The notes under the pieces: generated by a model | The model's input: only the letters and a program-made list of their open reading frames with translations | Database searches by the model: none | What the model was told of the DNA's origin: nothing | Part shown: one piece after another, positions 46,814-59,770 of the stretch | Numbering within the stretch: position 1 is the stretch's first letter | Layout: every line of letters begins with the position of its first letter | DNA from: Mucor racemosus | Taxonomy: Eukaryota > Mucoromycota > Mucoromycetes > Mucorales > Mucoraceae | NCBI GenBank assembly: GCA_027405735.1 | Contig: JAPEHQ010000002.1 | Location: 2,864,501 to 2,928,500, forward strand | Direction: 5' to 3' | DNA: 64,000 bases | Program-made: the position numbers and the translations under genes

Positions 46814-46957
46814 GATAATATATATATATGATACTAATATGGCAGGTCACTTTACCTAGTATACACCTTGTCCATCACTATGATGAGTTTCAATTTTCTT
46901 TTTTTAAATAAAATTTAAAACTTTCATCCCATAAAAAAAAAAAAAAAATCGCTCCAA

Positions 46958-48538
46958 ATCGCTAAATTCAATTTTTAACGTCGAAAGTGCACTTTTTGTA
47001 TAGGTATTCCTAAGTCAAAAATGACCAGAATTTCTCGAATTTTTACATCAAAGCCTTAGACTTGTTATTTGTTTTACATAAATTTGATTTTTTTGAGAAA
47101 AACTGTATTTTTGAAAAACGCGATTTATGAAATTTTTTAAGTGTAAAGTTTTTGTTTTAAACGCATGGTTAGATGAAGATTTTTCAGATGTACAATCTTT
47201 AATTAATAAGTAATGTATGTTTTATATACGATTTGTTGAGAAATTTAAGAAAAGGTATTTTGTTTTTCGAAATTTTGTCCAAATTTTTTTTTTTAAAAAG
47301 AAAAATCGAATCGGTATTTAAAATATTTTTGGCTGGTGTTTCAAAAAAATCAACGTTTTGAGGTGGTTTGATGTTTAAATTCACTGCTTTCGAAGGAGAA
47401 ATTGATCGGTAAGCTTACTCCACAAGTAGTAGACATGTATGAGAGCCTTTGTTGAAGATTAAATAATTTGCTTAATCATTTAGACAATTTTTATTATCGT
47501 TCTAAACTTCAGATAGCTGTTGATTTACTACTACAGGTAGCTGGTTTTTGGTAACTTGAGCTATTTACAAGATATAAGTCTAACGTATTACGATTTATAT
47601 TTGTTGTACATGCTTATATGTATGCAATTATCTTATCTCGCATTGATAAGCCGAAGTACATAACGCCTTGGTATTAATTTACGTTTGAAACAATTACATC
47701 TGCTGTTGGTATTCGAGTTAGTAAACGTCTTTAATCAACAGGTGGGTACAATCAGAAGCTTCTTAATCAAACATAGGTTCGATTGCTTAAACCCAAGGTG
47801 AATATCTAGGCTACAACATGAAACCGCTCGCTAAATTTGAAAATAATTAGAAATAGGCCATTTCAATTTTTTCGACCCCTGAATCGGAGCAAGCATGTCA
47901 AGAATATTTCATTTATCACCATTGGTATTGTGATATCGAGCTGTTCTGTAACTGTTTCAAGCATTTATATACGTTTGTGAAACTTGATACTGGAATAATA
48001 AAAATTTAAATAAAACACTTTCAACATGTAAAAAACACGCTGTTATTTTCGTTTTGAAAAATTCTATTCAAGTTCTTACAAACTATATATCATTCTAAAT
48101 CAGTATATTTTTCAAATAAATTTTTAATTAAATTGACTTCAAAATAATACCAGCTTTTACTGCACATGTTTTAGTATAGAAATATACTTGGTTTTATAAA
48201 ATTAAAAGTATTTTTGAATGCAAAATAATTCTTTATAATTTAATAACGGTTGGCGGTTTCCAAATTTAAGGCCCAGTGCCTGAAATTCGACAGAAGCTTT
48301 TTGTTGTTATTGTAGTTGATCTTGTCTCCAAATGATCACTACCTATTGATACTAATCAAGTTATGCAATTACAATCATTCAAAACAATAAACATAAACAA
48401 CCAAACAAAAAAAAGCGAGAGTTTCCCAATTTTAAAATAAATATTTAATTTTTTCTATACATAGTTTATTAATTACATTTTGAAAGGAAAATAAGTTTTG
48501 GTTTATATGAGATTTTGAACAGCACACAATCGAAACAT
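46958..48538. other. Gene-free AT-rich region downstream of the LINE
   Basis: 1.6 kb with no supported gene. The first 450 bp continue the pre-insertion sequence of the LINE and look like an old repeat. A 61-codon minus-strand frame (47199-47384) is Lys/Asn-rich and unsupported. The last 100 bp hold the aconitase 3' end. Confidence 0.5.
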
Positions 48539-51135
48539 TTATTTCTTGGCGTTTTCCTTCATCAAGTTAAGGGCAGAACCAGCCTTGAACCAGGCGATTT
48601 GACCTTCGTTGAAAGTGTGGTTGGCAACAATATCAGTGGTTTCACCGTTCTTCTTGGAAAGACGAACAGTCAAAGGCTTACCAGGTTGGAAATCAGCCAA
48701 ACCGAGGATAGAGACCTTATCTTCAGCATCAACCTTGTCATAATCGGCAGGGTTAGCAAAGGTCAAAGGAAGCATACCTTGCTTCTTCAAGTTAGTTTCG
48801 TGAATACGAGCAAAAGACTTGACAATGACGGCAGCACCGTTAAGGAAACGGGGTTCCAAGGCAGCGTGTTCACGAGAAGAACCTTCACCATAGTTCTCAT
48901 CACCAAAGACGACCCATTGGACACCATTGGCCTTGTAATCACGAGCGGTATCTGGGACACCCTTATATTCACCAGTGAATTGATTCTTGACACTGTTGAC
49001 CTTATCTTCACTAGAAGTAGCACCAATCAAGAAATTGTTGGAGATGTTATCCAAATGACCACGGTACTTCAACCAAGGACCGGCCATAGAGATGTGATCA
49101 GTGGTACACTTACCCTTAGCCTTAATAAGGATTGGTACGTTTTCAATATCCTTACCATCCCACTTTTTGAAAGGTTCCAAAAGTTGAAGACGGTTAGACT
49201 TGGGATCGACGGCAACGCTGACGTTGGAACGATCAGCAGGAGGTTCTTGATAAGTGTTCTCACCAGCATCATAACCACGAGGAGGAAGTTCGTGACCCTT
49301 AGGAGCTTCGAGCTTGTAAGGCTTACCATCAGCACCAATGAGAGAATCAGTGATGGGGTTGAAGTGCATATCACCAGCAATGGTCAAAGCAGTGACAATC
49401 TCGGGAGAAGCGACGAAAGCGTGAGTTTGAGGGTTAGCATCGTTACGACCAGTGAAGTTACGGTTATAAGAGGTAATGATAGAGTTCTTGTCACCCTTCT
49501 TGATATCTTGACGATCCCATTGACCGATACAAGGACCACAAGCATTAGCGAGGACAACACCACCAGCGTTGGTAAGAGTATCCATGATACCGTCACGTTC
49601 AATGGTAGCACGAATTTGTTCAGAACCGGGGGTGATGGTATACTTGGCCTTGACCTTAACACCATGGTCAGAGGCTTGTTGAACAAGAGAGGCAGAACGG
49701 GCCATATCTTCATAAGAAGAGTTGGTACAAGAACCGATCAAACCAACCTTAAGCTCTTGGGGCCAGTCATTCTTGATGGCAGTTTCCTTGAACTTGGAAA
49801 GAGGAGTAGCAAGATCAGGAGTGAAAGGACCGTTAATATGAGGTTCAAGGTTATCGAGATCAATTTCAATCATCTCATCATATTGAGCATCTTCATCAGC
49901 TCTGAGATTGTGAGAGAATTGCTTGGCATAATCAGCAATAGCACTACGGTTAGTAGCACGGAGATAATCACCCATACGTTCGTTATAAGGGAACATGGAA
50001 GTAGTAGCACCAATTTCAGCACCCATGTTACAGATAGTAGCCATACCAGTACAAGAGAAAGTGTTGACACCCTCACCGAGATATTCGACAATGGAACCAG
50101 TACCACCCTTAACGGTCAAGATACCAGCAACCTTGAGGATAATATCCTTAGGAGAAGCCCAAGGGTTGAGCTTACCAGTAAGCTTGACACCAATAGCCTT
50201 AGGACACTTGAGTTCCCAAGGAATATCAGCCATGACATCAACGGCATCAGCTCCACCAACACCAATAGCAACCATACCGAGACCACCAGCATTAGGAGTG
50301 TGAGAATCAGTACCGATCATAAGACCACCGGGGAAAGCATAGTTTTCAAGAATAATTTGATGAATAATACCAGATCCAGGCTTCCAGAAACCAAGACCGA
50401 ACTTGGCAGTAGCAGTAGCCAAATAATCGTAGACTTCCTTGTTAATATCAATAGCACGAGCTAAATCCTTAGCACCACCAACTTGAGCTTCAATCAAGTG
50501 ATCACAATGAACAGTTGAAGGAACAGCAACGGTAGGGAGACCGGCAGACATGAATTGAAGAAGAGCCATTTGAGCAGTGGCATCTTGACAAGCAACACGA
50601 TCAGGACGAAGCTTAAGGTAAGATTGACCACGAGCAATGTCTTGGTTAACGGGATCATCTAAATGACCATAGACAACCTTTTCAGAGAGGGTCAAAGGAC
50701 GGTTTAATCTAGGTTATATTAAAATTTTAGTATACTGTTTATTGTTTATTGTCAACACCCCTTTTGAAGATTAAGCGGTAAGGGTACCCCCACCCTCCCC
50801 CCTCCTTCCTTCCTCCGCACTCCTTTTTTTTTTTTTTTTTTTTTTTTTTGCTACACTCCGAAAAAAATTAAATCATTACCTCTTGCGAACAATAGCGAGG
50901 TTATCTTCAATTCTTTGGTAATTGATGTACTTGTCAGTCTCAAGGTTGGACATGGCAACCTTTTGGGCGGCCCAGTTAGTACCAGCTTGAGCATAAGTAC
51001 GAGAGGGAACATGAGTTCTAACAGCGGGAGCAACGGCCTAATTTATCGCGAAATGTTAATATCAAATGTGTGTTTAATACAAGATCAATTGATAATTACC
51101 TTTGCGGCTCTAATAAAGTTATTTGATGACAGCAT
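48539..51135 (-). CDS. Aconitate hydratase, mitochondrial
   Basis: Aconitase isomerises citrate to isocitrate in the TCA cycle in the mitochondrial matrix and carries a [4Fe-4S] cluster. Three exons (51100-51135, 50880-51037, 48539-50708) give 787 residues, the usual length of mitochondrial aconitase. The N-terminus [20 protein letters not shown] is Arg/Ala/Ser-rich without acids, as a mitochondrial targeting peptide should be. Diagnostic segments are [13 protein letters not shown], the cluster cysteines in [10 protein letters not shown] and [10 protein letters not shown], and [20 protein letters not shown] with the catalytic serine region. Codon bias is as strong as in the beta-tubulin gene, which is why a spurious long frame appears on the opposite strand. 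The second intron (50,709-50,879) holds a long T-run and a C-rich tract on the plus strand, that is a G-rich tract on the coding strand. The homocitrate-dehydrating Aco2 type cannot be excluded but the strong codon bias favours the main enzyme. Confidence 0.97.
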
Positions 51136-51675
51136 GATTAAAATTCCTTAGTGCAAGCTCTGTCTAAGCAATATAAAATCAAGAATTAAAAAAAAAAGAA
51201 ATTAAAAAATATAAGAGAGGGGGGGAAGTTTGATCAAAAAAGAAAAGAAAACAAATGTTGTTTTTATCAGAAGGAATTAAATAAACCAAGATTTTGGAGA
51301 TGTTTTTTGCTGTCACTCGACTAAATCAGGAATGGCTACACAGGAAAAAAAGAAAAAAAAATTATCCATTTCCAATGAAACATGTGGAAGCTGGGGTTAA
51401 CTTATTTCACATGAATCTGGGAAAAATACACGTATTTTACAATATAAAGTTTATTATGACGATTAAAATTTCTTTAAAGTGTTATATGCCCCTTTATTTT
51501 GTATATAAACTGCTTCTTTATTTGTTATTGCAGCATAAAATTTCATAAGAATCCTTGGAGATTATAAACCATCCTATATTGAAAAATGATTATCAACTAG
51601 TCTTTTGTAAAACCTAAGTCGAACTGATATATGATGAGATAAGCAATAATAATTTGCTATTACGTTTAAAGTAAC
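51136..51675. promoter_or_regulatory. Aconitase upstream region
   Basis: Purine-rich tracts (AAAAAAAGAA, GAGAGGGGGGG near 51,215-51,226) lie within 100 bp of the start codon; on the coding strand these are pyrimidine-rich, a common feature of strong fungal promoters. No gene seen. Confidence 0.4.
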
Positions 51676-52765
51676 AGGGCCAGGTAAAATGCAAAAAACA
51701 CCGTCCGGGCCATGAAAAAATTATGGCATTCCGCCTCAAGAATTGGATCATTATTTAGCCCAATCATCATAACAATTCGTTCTCCTTTTTTTTCAAATAG
51801 ATATATAAGTTACGTAGATCATTACAAACAAGAGTTGCGGCCTCTTTTTATTATTTATGTTGCCTCGAATAAATAAATACAAATGCAAACGTTTTCATAA
51901 TTTCAATGTAATTTGCCCCTGAAATTTGTTTATATTTTGAGCGCGTTTCAATCCCCGCTTTTCTGATTTTAAAATTTCCTTTTTGAACACAATCGAATGT
52001 GATTCCCGAATCAAGGATTTCCCCGCATCTTTTTGTAAATTTTTTTTTTCGCTTAGTTGAAAAATATGAAATGCATTATTCAATGGAGCAGGGTATATAA
52101 GAACAGGACTGAATTCTGAAAATCATTTTTTCTGCAAGATCCTACCTCTCTCTCTTTTTTTTTTTTATTTTACTCCTACTTTTTGCAGATCAATTTCATG
52201 TAAAATGTAAGGGAATTTCAATGCATTATTAGGAGAAGAAATGACCTTCTTTTTTATGTCGCATCATGTATAGTATGTGAATAAATGTATTTAATATTTT
52301 GCACGGCCCATTACATCTAGTTTTACATGGCCCTCTCAAAAATAGAGAAGTTGTTGCTGTAATAAGATTTAACCAGAATGACCAATCTCTTTAAAATTAT
52401 TCGTTTTAGTAATGTTGTTTTATTTTGCACGGCCCATCAGCCTGATTTTGCATGGCCCATCAGCTATTTATATCATAAACTCTTGAAAAGAAAAGAAAAA
52501 CTACAATATCACGGGACAAATAAATTAATCATGACAAACGATCAATTCAAATTTGAAGTACTTCAACCCACCAAAATCTCAAGCATTCTCTTGAATCTAG
52601 TTACATGTAAATTGTATCACATAAAATTCCTGGTTATCTTATCTCGCTCCAAATAGATTTGTCATACCAAAGTCTAAAGTTTTTTTTTTTTTTTTTTTTT
52701 GTTTATTTAATTTGGGCTGCACAACATCACAATTTGTGTAAAATACATATTTTTTACATGGCCCT
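51676..52765. mobile_element. Possible non-autonomous DNA transposon with GGGCC-motif ends
   Basis: The left edge reads AGGGCCAGGTAAAA (51,676-51,689), with a second GGGCCATG at 51,707. The right edge, read inward, is AGGGCCATGTAAAA (ending at 52,765), and further inward-facing copies of GGGCC(A/G)TG lie at 52,302, 52,326, 52,428 and 52,451. Terminal inverted repeats plus repeated subterminal motifs suggest a MITE-like element of about 1.1 kb, or a shorter one ending at 52,334. No matching target-site duplication was found, and no transposase is present. Confidence 0.4.
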
Positions 52766-54733
52766 CTTGGTTTGTGCCACCTTGGTCAGCGTCATTCTGC
52801 TTTTCGCCTTAATGATAAACCGATTGTAGTACAAAGAAGAAGTGTATCGACCATCACCAATCATATGTTAGTTCATAAATACATAACAAAAATGTGGAGA
52901 AGAAAATTTATTGCCCTTTTAACCATTTAAATTATTTAATTATTACACAAATTTTTCGCCATTTCGGTAAATGAGTAAATTATGATGATAATAATCATGA
53001 GGTTTAGTATATTAAATCTAGTACAAAATTGACAAGTTTCTAACAAGAGATTGAGTAGATTGCATGTGGCATGAGAAAAAATTGAAATTGTAAAAAAAAA
53101 ACTGCCTTTCAAATCATTTATAAAAACGAGCCTTCCATCAAATAACACAGAAAAATCCCGCTTTGCTATTAAACTTAATTCCATTGTGCAATTAAATACC
53201 CAATGGTTTATATAATTTATCCTAAAATATTTCACTAATGATCAATTAGTTCAGGCTTATTTGTTTATATTACCAAATTCATAAGGCAGGGCATAACGCT
53301 TTTTTTGACAGGATTTACAAATAGAGCCGCTTTAAAGCATTGCATTTACTTGTTTCACTCCCAGAGGGTTTTATTCAGGGCTAGACTCTCCCGTTGGTGC
53401 CATGGCTCAGCTGCCTGTAGAATAATTAGCTAATTATTCTCATTGTTATACATCTATCCCGACTGCTAGGATTTATCAACTTCAAAAAGAGATGAATGCT
53501 CCGCACACTATGCTCCATAAACAAATATATGCATATTCTTTAGAAGTCAATTCAATTCAATATACATTCATGAAATGTAAAGAATGTGCTATGCCTGATT
53601 TTTCATCTCAAATTTATGAATACTGTGTCTAAAATCTGATTAATAAATTTTGTATAAAAGTTTCGTTCGATTTTATTTTGCTATAATTTAGTTGTTGGAA
53701 ATCACAAACAAAAATTAAAAATATTACTCAACAGATGCGCGCCTGTTTTATATTTTGTGTTATAATATATATTAGTAAATTTTGTCAAATTAAGCTTTGA
53801 ACAATCCTTTGAAAATTGTGTATGTATAAAGTATTTGGTAGAAATTAAAATACTTGGACTGAAGAAAGCAATTTTATTGCATCTCAAGGGCCATCTGTCA
53901 AATATCTATTCCTGCGAGCGCTTGACCATTCATTTGCAGCAGCATCAAGTCAGATGGTTAGAAATGATTTAATCACTGTGGTGATATCTCAAAAGTGGAA
54001 ATAAATAGCCCTTTTCTAGGGATATAATAGATCTAAAAGCTTTTTGATATGTCATAAATTTTTGCAACATGGCCAATTAAAGCTCTATTTTTCAAACGCA
54101 TAATGCATAAAGTTTTTTTCTCAAATTGTCATACCATGAATATATGCAGATGAAATATACCTTCTCTATTACATCCAGTTGGCCCAGAATATTCTAAAAT
54201 AAATATCGAATTAATTTTTAATGTTTCAATAGTTTAAACATATGTCTGATTGATTAAGCAATTTGTTTTTGATGTAAGGTAATCTTGATGAACAGTGCAT
54301 ATGTGGAATATATGTATGCCAATATGCTCATTGTAAATCCCTCAATCTCCTCCTTCTTCTTCCTTAACCGAATGCGTTATAAATTTTAAATAAAAATTAT
54401 ATATTAGCAAAGACAAATATTTATTCGGTGCATAAACATATTCTACTCAAACATCTGCCGGTGCCTTGTGTTATTAATCCTATTTGACAAGTTTTATTCT
54501 AAAATCTAGGCTTTACAAAAAGATAAATCTCGCGCGAAATCCAATTACATTTGACCACAATCAGTTCTTGGTTTAGATTTTAGATTTTTATTAAATTATG
54601 TGTAAATTACAAAAATTGATTGAATTAAGAAGAATTATCTATATAAGATGTAAGGTTGAGACGTCAAATGGTTGTTATATGTTACAAAATGTAATGAAGG
54701 TAGAGGGGATATGGGAAACATTTCAATAAAGAA
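52766..54733. other. Gene-free AT-rich region
   Basis: About 2 kb. Small frames (52936-53235 minus, 53702-53887 minus) have no motif and biased AT-rich composition. Sequence from about 54,600 is the 3' region of the kinase gene. Confidence 0.5.
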
Positions 54734-56645
54734 TTATTTTTTTGGGCGATTATGATGTTCTGGTGTCTTTTTCTTTTTCTCTGCAGGTGGAGTAGCATTA
54801 CTGGGCTCCTCTTCCTTCTTGGGAGAAGACAAAACGATAATATTTCTACGTTCCATAATTGCTTTTGTGGGTTCAAATAATAAATGATGAGGATGATTTT
54901 CAGCAGGTCTTGCAGGAGAACAAGTTTCAATACTCTTTACCCATTCATCGTCTAATACATCTTCAAGTAAACAACGCTTTTCAGGATCTGGAAGTAAAAT
55001 CCGAGAAATAATTGGTCTTGCGTAACGAGGCAATAATTTGAACAATTTCTCTGCACCGTTGTTGTTAGGTTGCACGAAATTGCTATATGATTGATCTTTT
55101 TCAGGACGAGGTAATCTCCAAGGAAAACGGCGAATAGTCATACAAATAAAGATGATACCACAAGACCATAAATCTGTCTTTCGAGCATCATATTCTTTCT
55201 GTGTGTATTGTTCAGGTGCAATATAAGGATCAGAGCCGCAAATGCCTTTGCTCAAATGGGTATGGTCTTCAAATGGATATTTAATAACAGTAGCGCAACC
55301 AAAATCAATAATCTTTACGACACCTCTTTCATCCAATACCATGTTATCAAGTTTGAGATCACGATGAGCAATACCCATGGATTGTAAATATTTAACGCCG
55401 TTCAAAAGTTGACGCCAACAACAAGAGGTTTCATCTGGTGTCATTTCACCACTCATAACAATATTAAATAAATCATTAGGAGCATATTCCATAATTTCAT
55501 AAAAAGATTGTCCTTCTTGAATAATGTCCAAAGCTTCAATTACGTTGAAATTGTGAAGTGTAGAGCCAATGCAAAACTCGGCTGTCACTTTCTTTACGTA
55601 TTCTTTCTCGTTTTCTCCAGGTGCTCTCTTTCTAAATTCCTTTACTGCAAATGTCTTTCCATCCGTGTTACGACGAATAATTCTGACAGATCCACCTGAT
55701 CCTTTTCCAACAAATTCTCCTAAACAGATGTGTTAATATAAGTCAATTAGCAAATAAAATACGCAAAAACTTACCCCATTTGCCATATCGTCCTTCTAAA
55801 TCCTTGTTGAATTCATTGGCAAATGATAAATCACTTTGTCTACTATAAACAGATGAAGCACTACTACGAACGCTTGATGTATCATCTAAAAGATGCTTCT
55901 TTTTCTTTTTATCTTGATTCTTCTTGAAGAATCGTTTCAAATCATGGAAAATGGTGTCCTTTTTCTCGAGATGATGAAAATGTGTATGATGATAATGACT
56001 ATTATATTCAGGCTTTTTAAATACAAATTGCGCGGGTGTATTTGTACGAGAAACAGTAGCTGATCCCATTGCTGAAGTAGGTCTAGAAGAAGAAGTATAG
56101 TCTGTTGCTGTAGTAGCTTCTGTAATAGGTTGAGGAGGAGATTGAGGTTTTTTGGGATGATGATGATGATGATGATGTTTATGATGTCCATCTTCACCAG
56201 ACTCTGGAGACATTGAACGAGGAGTGTGAGCTGATGAAGTGTAATGTTCACTATAGGGTGTTTGAGCATCTGATGAGCTAATGTTATCTGTTGATTCGTA
56301 ACCATATCGAGCACTGGGGGCAATTGCAGGTGTTCCCGGCGTTGATACGTCTGGAGTAACATTTTCGAATTGGTGAATAGCATGCTTATTTTGAAAGATT
56401 TTTGCTGGTGACTCAAAGTCAACATCGCGCAATCTTTCACTTAGACTTGAAATATTGTTTGTAGAAGAATAATTACTGTCATTTGATCGTATATCAGATG
56501 TACGTGCGTCGGAATCACCCGGGCGATGATGAGATGAGGTAGCTGGATGTCTTAAAGCCGAAGGTAATGCAACATCGTTTGTTGACATTTGAAGCGGTGA
56601 AGGGGTAAATGATCCAGAATTGCTGGTACGAATTTGAGTATTCAT
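54734..56645 (-). CDS. HAL4/SAT4-type Ser/Thr protein kinase
   Basis: HAL4/SAT4 and HAL5 kinases of fungi stabilise plasma-membrane potassium and nutrient transporters and so affect salt tolerance. Two exons (55775-56645 and 54734-55719) join in frame to give 618 residues. The first ~240 residues are Ser/Thr/His/Pro-rich and low-complexity, with a polyhistidine run ([13 protein letters not shown] near residue 155). The kinase domain begins at [20 protein letters not shown], very like the SAT4 family start (YGK.G..LGSGAGGSV). It continues with [28 protein letters not shown] and [20 protein letters not shown] is typical of the HAL/NPR group. A basic tail ([15 protein letters not shown]) follows. 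The first ATG at 56645 is used. Position within the HAL/NPR/PRR group cannot be settled by eye. Confidence 0.9.
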
Positions 56646-58394
56646 TTAATATTTTAAAATCAACAAAAAGTAAAAAGGAAAAGAGAAAGGAATAACTCGT
56701 AATTGAGTCAGAAAATAGAAGCCAAAATGGTCTTCCCTATCGATTTGTTTGAAACACAGTCTTTTTTTCACTAGAAAAAGAGTATGAGGTGCCTAATATA
56801 GAAGGCATGTCAAACCGCCGAGATACAATCTGTCAAAGAATTACTGATGACAGGCTAAAATCAATAATTGATATTATAAATAGATATTTAGTAATGTTTA
56901 TGCCTTAAAAGATACAATTCCAAGGAATAATCATGGCTTTTAATGACATTTACATAGATACGAACAGTAGAACAGAATTGCATACAAAATCATAGCACGG
57001 ACGTTTTAGGTATGTTTGTGTGGGCAAAAGTAACATCCGGCCGATCAGCGGAAAAACATGCTACCGATAAGCTAAATAAGTCCGTATTAATGCTGTTATA
57101 TATCAAGATTTACATCCTCTTCCGACCAATGTATTACAGTTTGTCCCAATGCTTTACCCCTTTTCTTTTTTTAAAACCCCCATATACTGTTCATATTTTA
57201 TGTATCAACTCACTAGAATTTATTGAAGGGATTGCCAACCACATTGATACGATAATTTGAATCTGGGAAAAACTTGTTTAGTGCATTGCTTAAACATGCT
57301 TCCATAATGAATGATTTACCCCGATGGCATAATGAACTACCAGAAAATTGCACCAATTGCAATACCTATATAATAGTTTAAAAGCTCCTGCTATTGTCAA
57401 CGCCTACATTTAAGGGTTTTTATTGTGACAATACGTAGGAATAAAGCATTGATTTCTCGAACTAATCATCCGACGATACTTCCTATATAGCAATGTATAA
57501 ATACATATGGCTATTCTAATAGATTTGGAAATGAAAGATCGCCAAATTATATTTGTCTATCAAATTACTTGATCAAGCATCGTACAGCAAGGACTTTGAG
57601 CATTCGATACAAATACGGTGTCTTAATACTTTTTTCCGTTCAATTTTAGCCCCTTTCTATTTCACAAAACATTATTTAATACTACCTAAAATCCAGACAT
57701 TTCAGGATAATTTCCAATTGAATTTCAAACGATTTTAGTTGTATAGTGAGACAAATCAAAAGTGAAATCTAGACAAAGTGAGAATGCAAATTCATGCAAT
57801 TCATGAATAATTTTTAGATGAATAAAGTGTTATTTCTAAATGCTATATAGTTGTTTAATATAAACATTTATTTTTTATGAATTGAACTCATGCTCAAAAT
57901 GATCAAAATTGAAAAGTATAATGTAGTTAAATTTCTACAGGTAAGTTCAATTAGAGTAACACTTGAAATAATACATGAAACTAGTTTAATCTTTATTTTA
58001 TCTTAATCTTTTTCTCACGCCATCCTAAATTTATTCTATTTTGTCTAAATTTATAAGGTAAAACCTGTAACATAAAATGCATGTTTAATTTTCAAACATA
58101 TACATAACTAAATTGATCAGAAATAATAAATGTAGGGACCAAACTGGAGCCTGGCTCCTGTAACAATGTTATGAATTTTAAAACTTGTTGCTGAAAAAAC
58201 CCATCACATGCTGAAGCTGATTTCATAAGAATTTGTGAGGAAATCAAAAGAACGTGTATATTAACAAGAGGCTAGATGTACTTTATCATAAGACATTATA
58301 ATTAGGTGTTGATTTACTTGGAGTTATGGATCGTATTTTAGCCAACTCGCTTAGAAACTGATGCATTTATGCATAAACTAGTGAATAACTGATT
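56646..58394. other. Gene-free region upstream of the HAL-type kinase
   Basis: 1.7 kb with kinase promoter DNA at the left and AT-rich DNA running into repeat B at the right. Short frames (57012-57260 and 57553-57738) have no motif. Confidence 0.5.
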
Positions 58395-59770
58395 TTTAAA
58401 GTTTTCAATCTTCAAAATCAGAGCGTGCCGTCTGTTTCTATGACTAACCCCATATTAAACACTTTTTATAATATACCTTAAGCACTACTAAACAGACATG
58501 AATTGGTAGCATTATGCTACCTATCCCTGAATTTATTTTATATCTCACGAAAGACTCAAAAACGCGTAAAATTCACTGCTTTTTCCTTGAAAACTGGGTC
58601 TCACTTTTTATCTCTGCTTTATTTTTTTTTCCACTAAATAACACCAAGAAAAAATTATATCCCAATGTACCTGAGATAATCAATTTTGATCCAAAAACAA
58701 GTATCCGGAAATATCCTATTTTTTGCAGTTGGTATAACTTTTTCAATGCTAATGTTTCAGATTGTTACGCGTATTTCGCTGCTAAAAATCAAAAATTAAA
58801 AGCTTCATATCTCTAGAAATAATTAAGTTATACTAACGTCTTCTAATAATAAAACTTACTTTTTTGAAGTGTTCTATAACATATTTTAATATAAAAAAAT
58901 TATGAGCACTTTTATTTTTTTTCATTTTTTTGACATTTCTATAGTAGATTTCAAAATATTCGTTAAATTGACCAATGCTTTTTTTTACATTCATGTCACC
59001 AATCTCGTTGAGCTCTTCCGGATCCAATTTAGTTTTTTTAAAAATATTGATTTTTCGTGGAGATATCCTCAAAAATATGTATAAAAGAATATTTTCGTTT
59101 CTAGCTTCAATTTTTCCCTTATATACCCTCGTCCAAAATTCTGAAGTTGAAAAAAAAATTGACAAAAATCTTGTTTTCTCCATGGAAAATGCAGCTAGAA
59201 AATTTAGCAATGGCTCGATCGATAGATAATTTTACGGCACATTATCTCCGTAACTTATATATAAAATACACTTATAAAAAGTGTTGTATATCTTCAAAAA
59301 ACCTCTAAAATTTCAATTGAATTTTGCGCAAAACTTTACGTGAAACATTTTTTTAAATTTTTTTTTGATGGATGCAGAATTTAAAACTATACAAAAACTA
59401 TTTAATACTCTAGGTTGACTTACTTTGCAGTTTATGAGCCATTAGACGATTCTGTTTTTTTTAATCATTTTTGACCATTTTTTCCAATTATTTTTGGAAG
59501 CCCATTACTATAGAGGTTAAGCTGTGATATAAACTATTATTTTGATTATATCGACGAAAAGTCAATATTTTTCGCTAAAACAAAAAATACAGGGTAGCTT
59601 AGAGTTGGACCTATCTTGTGAATACAAAAAATTAATACCTCATCAATTTAAATGCTCATATTTTTAATAATTAATTTTAGGTCAATCAGGGTCAATTTTA
59701 GTTAATGCTTGGCATTGCACTTATATTCTGGTATTAATATTTCTATTTCCCGAGATATATCAATGGTCTA
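58395..59770 (+). repeat. Repeat B, copy 4 (near full length)
   Basis: Parallel over about 1.4 kb to copy 2 at 16,870-18,250, with scattered point differences. The outer end begins near CAAAATCAGAGCGTG and the inner end lies at the GCACTTATATTCTGGTATT ... CGAGATATATCAATGG segment. A plus-strand frame of 100 codons (58514-58816) extends the 74-codon frame of copy 2, and a minus-strand frame of 125 codons (58833-59210) resembles one in copy 3. Neither has a recognised family. Confidence 0.85.

Larger units (their letters stand above)
41285..46944 (+). mobile_element. LINE (non-LTR) retrotransposon with two intact ORFs
   Basis: The element is bounded by a 13-bp direct repeat, AAAATCGCTCCAA, at 41272-41284 and 46945-46957, and ends in a poly(A) tail (46,932-46,948, shared with the A-rich start of the duplication). 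ORF1 begins at 41286, one base after the left duplication, so either the element has practically no 5' untranslated region or it was truncated exactly there. ORF1 and ORF2 are separated by 29 bp. The short 3' UTR (46,814-46,931) carries AATAAAA near 46,908. Both ORFs are uninterrupted, which points to a recent insertion. The ORF1 gag-like protein with CCHC knuckles plus an APE-RT ORF2 without a visible RNase H domain fits L1/Tad-like fungal LINEs; the exact clade is not assigned. Confidence 0.95.

Noticed and set aside
47770..47815. GGTTCGATTGCTTAAACCC, resembling a tRNA T-arm
   Set aside because: The upstream sequence cannot be folded into acceptor, D and anticodon arms, so no tRNA is called. 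No other tRNA or rRNA gene was recognised in the window.
48515..50464. 649-codon open frame on the plus strand opposite aconitase
   Set aside because: It mirrors the aconitase exon, whose strong codon bias removes stops on the opposite strand. The translation is Ser/Thr/Ile/Arg-rich without motifs, and aconitase is certain.
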